A stretch of DNA of 64,000 bases. Origin: Elioraea tepidiphila DSM 17972. GTDB lineage: Bacteria; Pseudomonadota; Alphaproteobacteria; Acetobacterales; Acetobacteraceae. The translations under genes were made by a program, and so were the position numbers. This document shows, piece by piece, positions 62,679-64,000 of the stretch (within the stretch, counting starts at the first letter, position 1; each line of letters opens with the position of its first letter). The stretch is taken from NCBI RefSeq assembly GCF_000378465.1, contig NZ_KB899915.1, positions 62,001-126,000 of the forward strand, in the 5' to 3' direction. A model generated the notes under the pieces. The model was not told the DNA's origin and did not search any database. It saw only the letters and a list, made by a program, of their open reading frames with translations.

Positions 62679-63560
62679 CTACGCGTCACCCTCCACCGGG
62701 TCGAGATCGACGCTGACCGTGAGCCCGTGACGCCCGCCGCCCAGGATCACGCCGCGCACGGGCGAAACATCGGCGTAATCGCGCCCCCAGCCGAGCACCA
62801 CGTGCTCGTCGCGCACCACGAGGTCGTTGGTCGGATCGAGATCGATCCAGCCGTGCTGCGGGCCGAGCCAGCACCCCACCCAGGCATGCGACTGGTCCGC
62901 CCCGCGCCGCCGCGACTCGCCCGGACGGGGCCGCGTGCGGATATAGCCCGAGACATAGCGGGAGGGCAGGCCGAGCCAGCGCAGCCCGGCGATCATCAGA
63001 TGCGCGAAGTCCTGGCACACGCCGGTGCGGCTCGCCAGCACCTGCGTCACGGGCGTCGAGAGTGTCGTGACCCCCGGGCGGAAGGTGAAGTCGGCGCGGA
63101 TCCGCGCGTTCAGCTCCAGCAGCGCCTCCAGGATCGGCCTGCCGGGCGGGAAGGACTGTGCGACATAGGCGCCGACGGCCGGTTCGGCCGGCGCCATGGC
63201 CGTGCCGAAGGCGAACTCCGCCGCCTGCCAGGCATCCCGTCCGCCCCTCGCGGCGGCATCGCGCACCGCCTCCCAGGCCGGCGTCACGCCGGCAGGCGGT
63301 GGCGGGAACGCGGCGTCCACCTCGGCGGTCAGGCTTACCCTGAACGAGGCATGCGGCTCGGCCAGGAACAGCCATGTCGTGTGATTGCCGAAATGGTCCA
63401 GCGCGTGCGCCGTGCGCGCCGGCGACGGTTCGACGGCCAGCGCGCTCGCGATCACGTGCTGGCCTGGCAGGGGGCGCGGCGTCAGGTGCAGCAGATGCGC
63501 CGCCAGATCGACGGCCTCACCGTAGAGATAGGTCGTGACATGCGTGACGCGATACCTCAT
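62679..63560 (-). CDS. Transglutaminase-like cysteine hydrolase with bacterial N-terminal domain
   Basis: The 293-residue protein has the bacterial transglutaminase-like N-terminal domain (RVTHVTTYLYGEAVDLAAHL, LTPRPLPGQ). A catalytic core follows with cysteine in RTGVCQDFAHLMI, histidine in DQSHAWVGC and aspartate in WIDLDPTND. Such proteins occur with alpha-E (DUF403) and circularly permuted ATP-grasp proteins in a conserved operon of unknown, possibly peptide-forming or proteolytic, function. Its start overlaps the stop of the alpha-E gene (ATGA). It converges on the FAD oxidoreductase gene. Confidence 0.92.
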   Translation of the reverse strand: MRYRVTHVTTYLYGEAVDLAAHLLHLTPRPLPGQHVIASALAVEPSPARTAHALDHFGNHTTWLFLAEPHASFRVSLTAEVDAAFPPPPAGVTPAWEAVRDAAARGGRDAWQAAEFAFGTAMAPAEPAVGAYVAQSFPPGRPILEALLELNARIRADFTFRPGVTTLSTPVTQVLASRTGVCQDFAHLMIAGLRWLGLPSRYVSGYIRTRPRPGESRRRGADQSHAWVGCWLGPQHGWIDLDPTNDLVVRDEHVVLGWGRDYADVSPVRGVILGGGRHGLTVSVDLDPVEGDA

Positions 63561-64000
63561 CCCTCGATCGGCTCCTCGTCGCCGAAGCCCAGCGATTGCG
63601 ATGCCGGAACGTGGCTGAAATAGCGCCGCGCGATCGCATCGGACAGGGCGGCCACCGCAACGGCGAGCTCCCGCAGGCTGCGCGGCAGTCGCGACGCCTC
63701 CAGTGCCGGCTCCTCCGACGAGGCGACGCGCTCTACCATCGCCTCGACCTCGGCGCGGAGCCGCCCGGCCGCCATTGCCAGATCGCCTTCCGGAGCACCA
63801 CCGACCTCGGCGAGCCGCGCCTCGACATTGCGGAGCTGATAGGCGAGCGCGCGCGGGTTCGACGCGTCCGCGAGCACGAGGTCGAGCACGGGCCCGGGCT
63901 GCAGCACCGTCAGATAGCGGCTGCGATAGGTGATGACGCTGTCGCAGAGTTCGAGCGCGAGCCGAAGCCCGGCCTCGATGCGCTGGGGCGGCTGGTCGAG
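63557..64000 (-). CDS. Alpha-E domain protein (DUF403), partial at window edge
   Basis: The C-terminal 147 residues are in the window and the frame stays open to the edge. YRSRYLTVLQPGPVLDLVLA with DASNPRALAYQLRNVEARL is the signature of the alpha-E family. It is helical, about 310 residues when complete. It usually lies between a circularly permuted ATP-grasp gene and a transglutaminase-like gene; the latter is present, so the ATP-grasp gene is expected beyond the window. Function is unproven. Confidence 0.9.
   Translation of the reverse strand, partial: LDQPPQRIEAGLRLALELCDSVITYRSRYLTVLQPGPVLDLVLADASNPRALAYQLRNVEARLAEVGGAPEGDLAMAAGRLRAEVEAMVERVASSEEPALEASRLPRSLRELAVAVAALSDAIARRYFSHVPASQSLGFGDEEPIEG

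Overview
The window is a very GC-rich (roughly 70%) bacterial chromosome segment, densely packed with short intergenic gaps and many 4-bp start/stop overlaps. The gene content points to an alphaproteobacterium. It has a FlbD-type flagellar regulator next to fliN and flhA, a Usg protein, a class I lysyl-tRNA synthetase, a CIRCE-controlled groESL operon and a GTTC-N7-GTTC SOS box. Within the class, Rhodospirillales/Acetobacterales is my best guess (inference; no rRNA or marker phylogeny is available here). No tRNA, rRNA, CRISPR, insertion sequence or integrase was recognised.

Layout. 1-5.7 kb: flagellar genes (fliH-like tail, fliN, flbD, flhA, flhF, flhG). 5.7-9.4 kb: methyltransferase, ubiA, rsmE, gshA. 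9.4-19.7 kb: a 478-bp gene-free stretch, a secreted repeat protein, tldD, a multi-PAS histidine kinase, heme A synthase, a GT2 glycosyltransferase with a VTT-domain membrane protein, a ubiquinone-type hydroxylase and usg. 19.8-22.9 kb: a stress block with groES-groEL behind a promoter and CIRCE, then two tandem cold-shock genes with matching leaders and terminators. 23-32 kb: PLP dehydratase plus amidohydrolase, a TerB-like protein, a DinG/XPD-type helicase, class I LysRS and an MprF-like protein whose catalytic domain is cut short.

32-45.1 kb is the most unusual part. A LexA/CI-like S24 repressor faces two small genes that have an SOS box at their promoter. A second promoter then leads into a T7-like podovirus late module: small head protein, portal, scaffold, capsid, tail tubular A and B, a small internal protein, tail spike, a putative small terminase and the large terminase, ending with a holin-like protein. 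The order follows T7 genes 8-9-10-11-12-14-17-18-19. No phage RNA polymerase, replication genes, integrase, recognisable lysozyme or att repeats are visible, and composition matches the host. It could be a remnant prophage, or a domesticated particle-forming or gene-transfer-agent-like element under SOS control; sequence alone cannot decide.

45.1-54 kb: EamA transporter, pyrD with a HAD hydrolase, an MFS efflux pump, yqgE, a DsbD-like reductase, a peroxiredoxin and a two-gene operon with a calcium-type beta-gamma-crystallin protein. 54.1-62.6 kb: a TetR regulator with a palindrome over its start codon, divergent from a seven-gene cluster (acyl-CoA ligase, crotonase-fold protein, polyamine-type ABC transporter, FAD amine oxidase) that probably imports and degrades an amine. 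The right edge holds a transglutaminase-like protein and part of an alpha-E protein.
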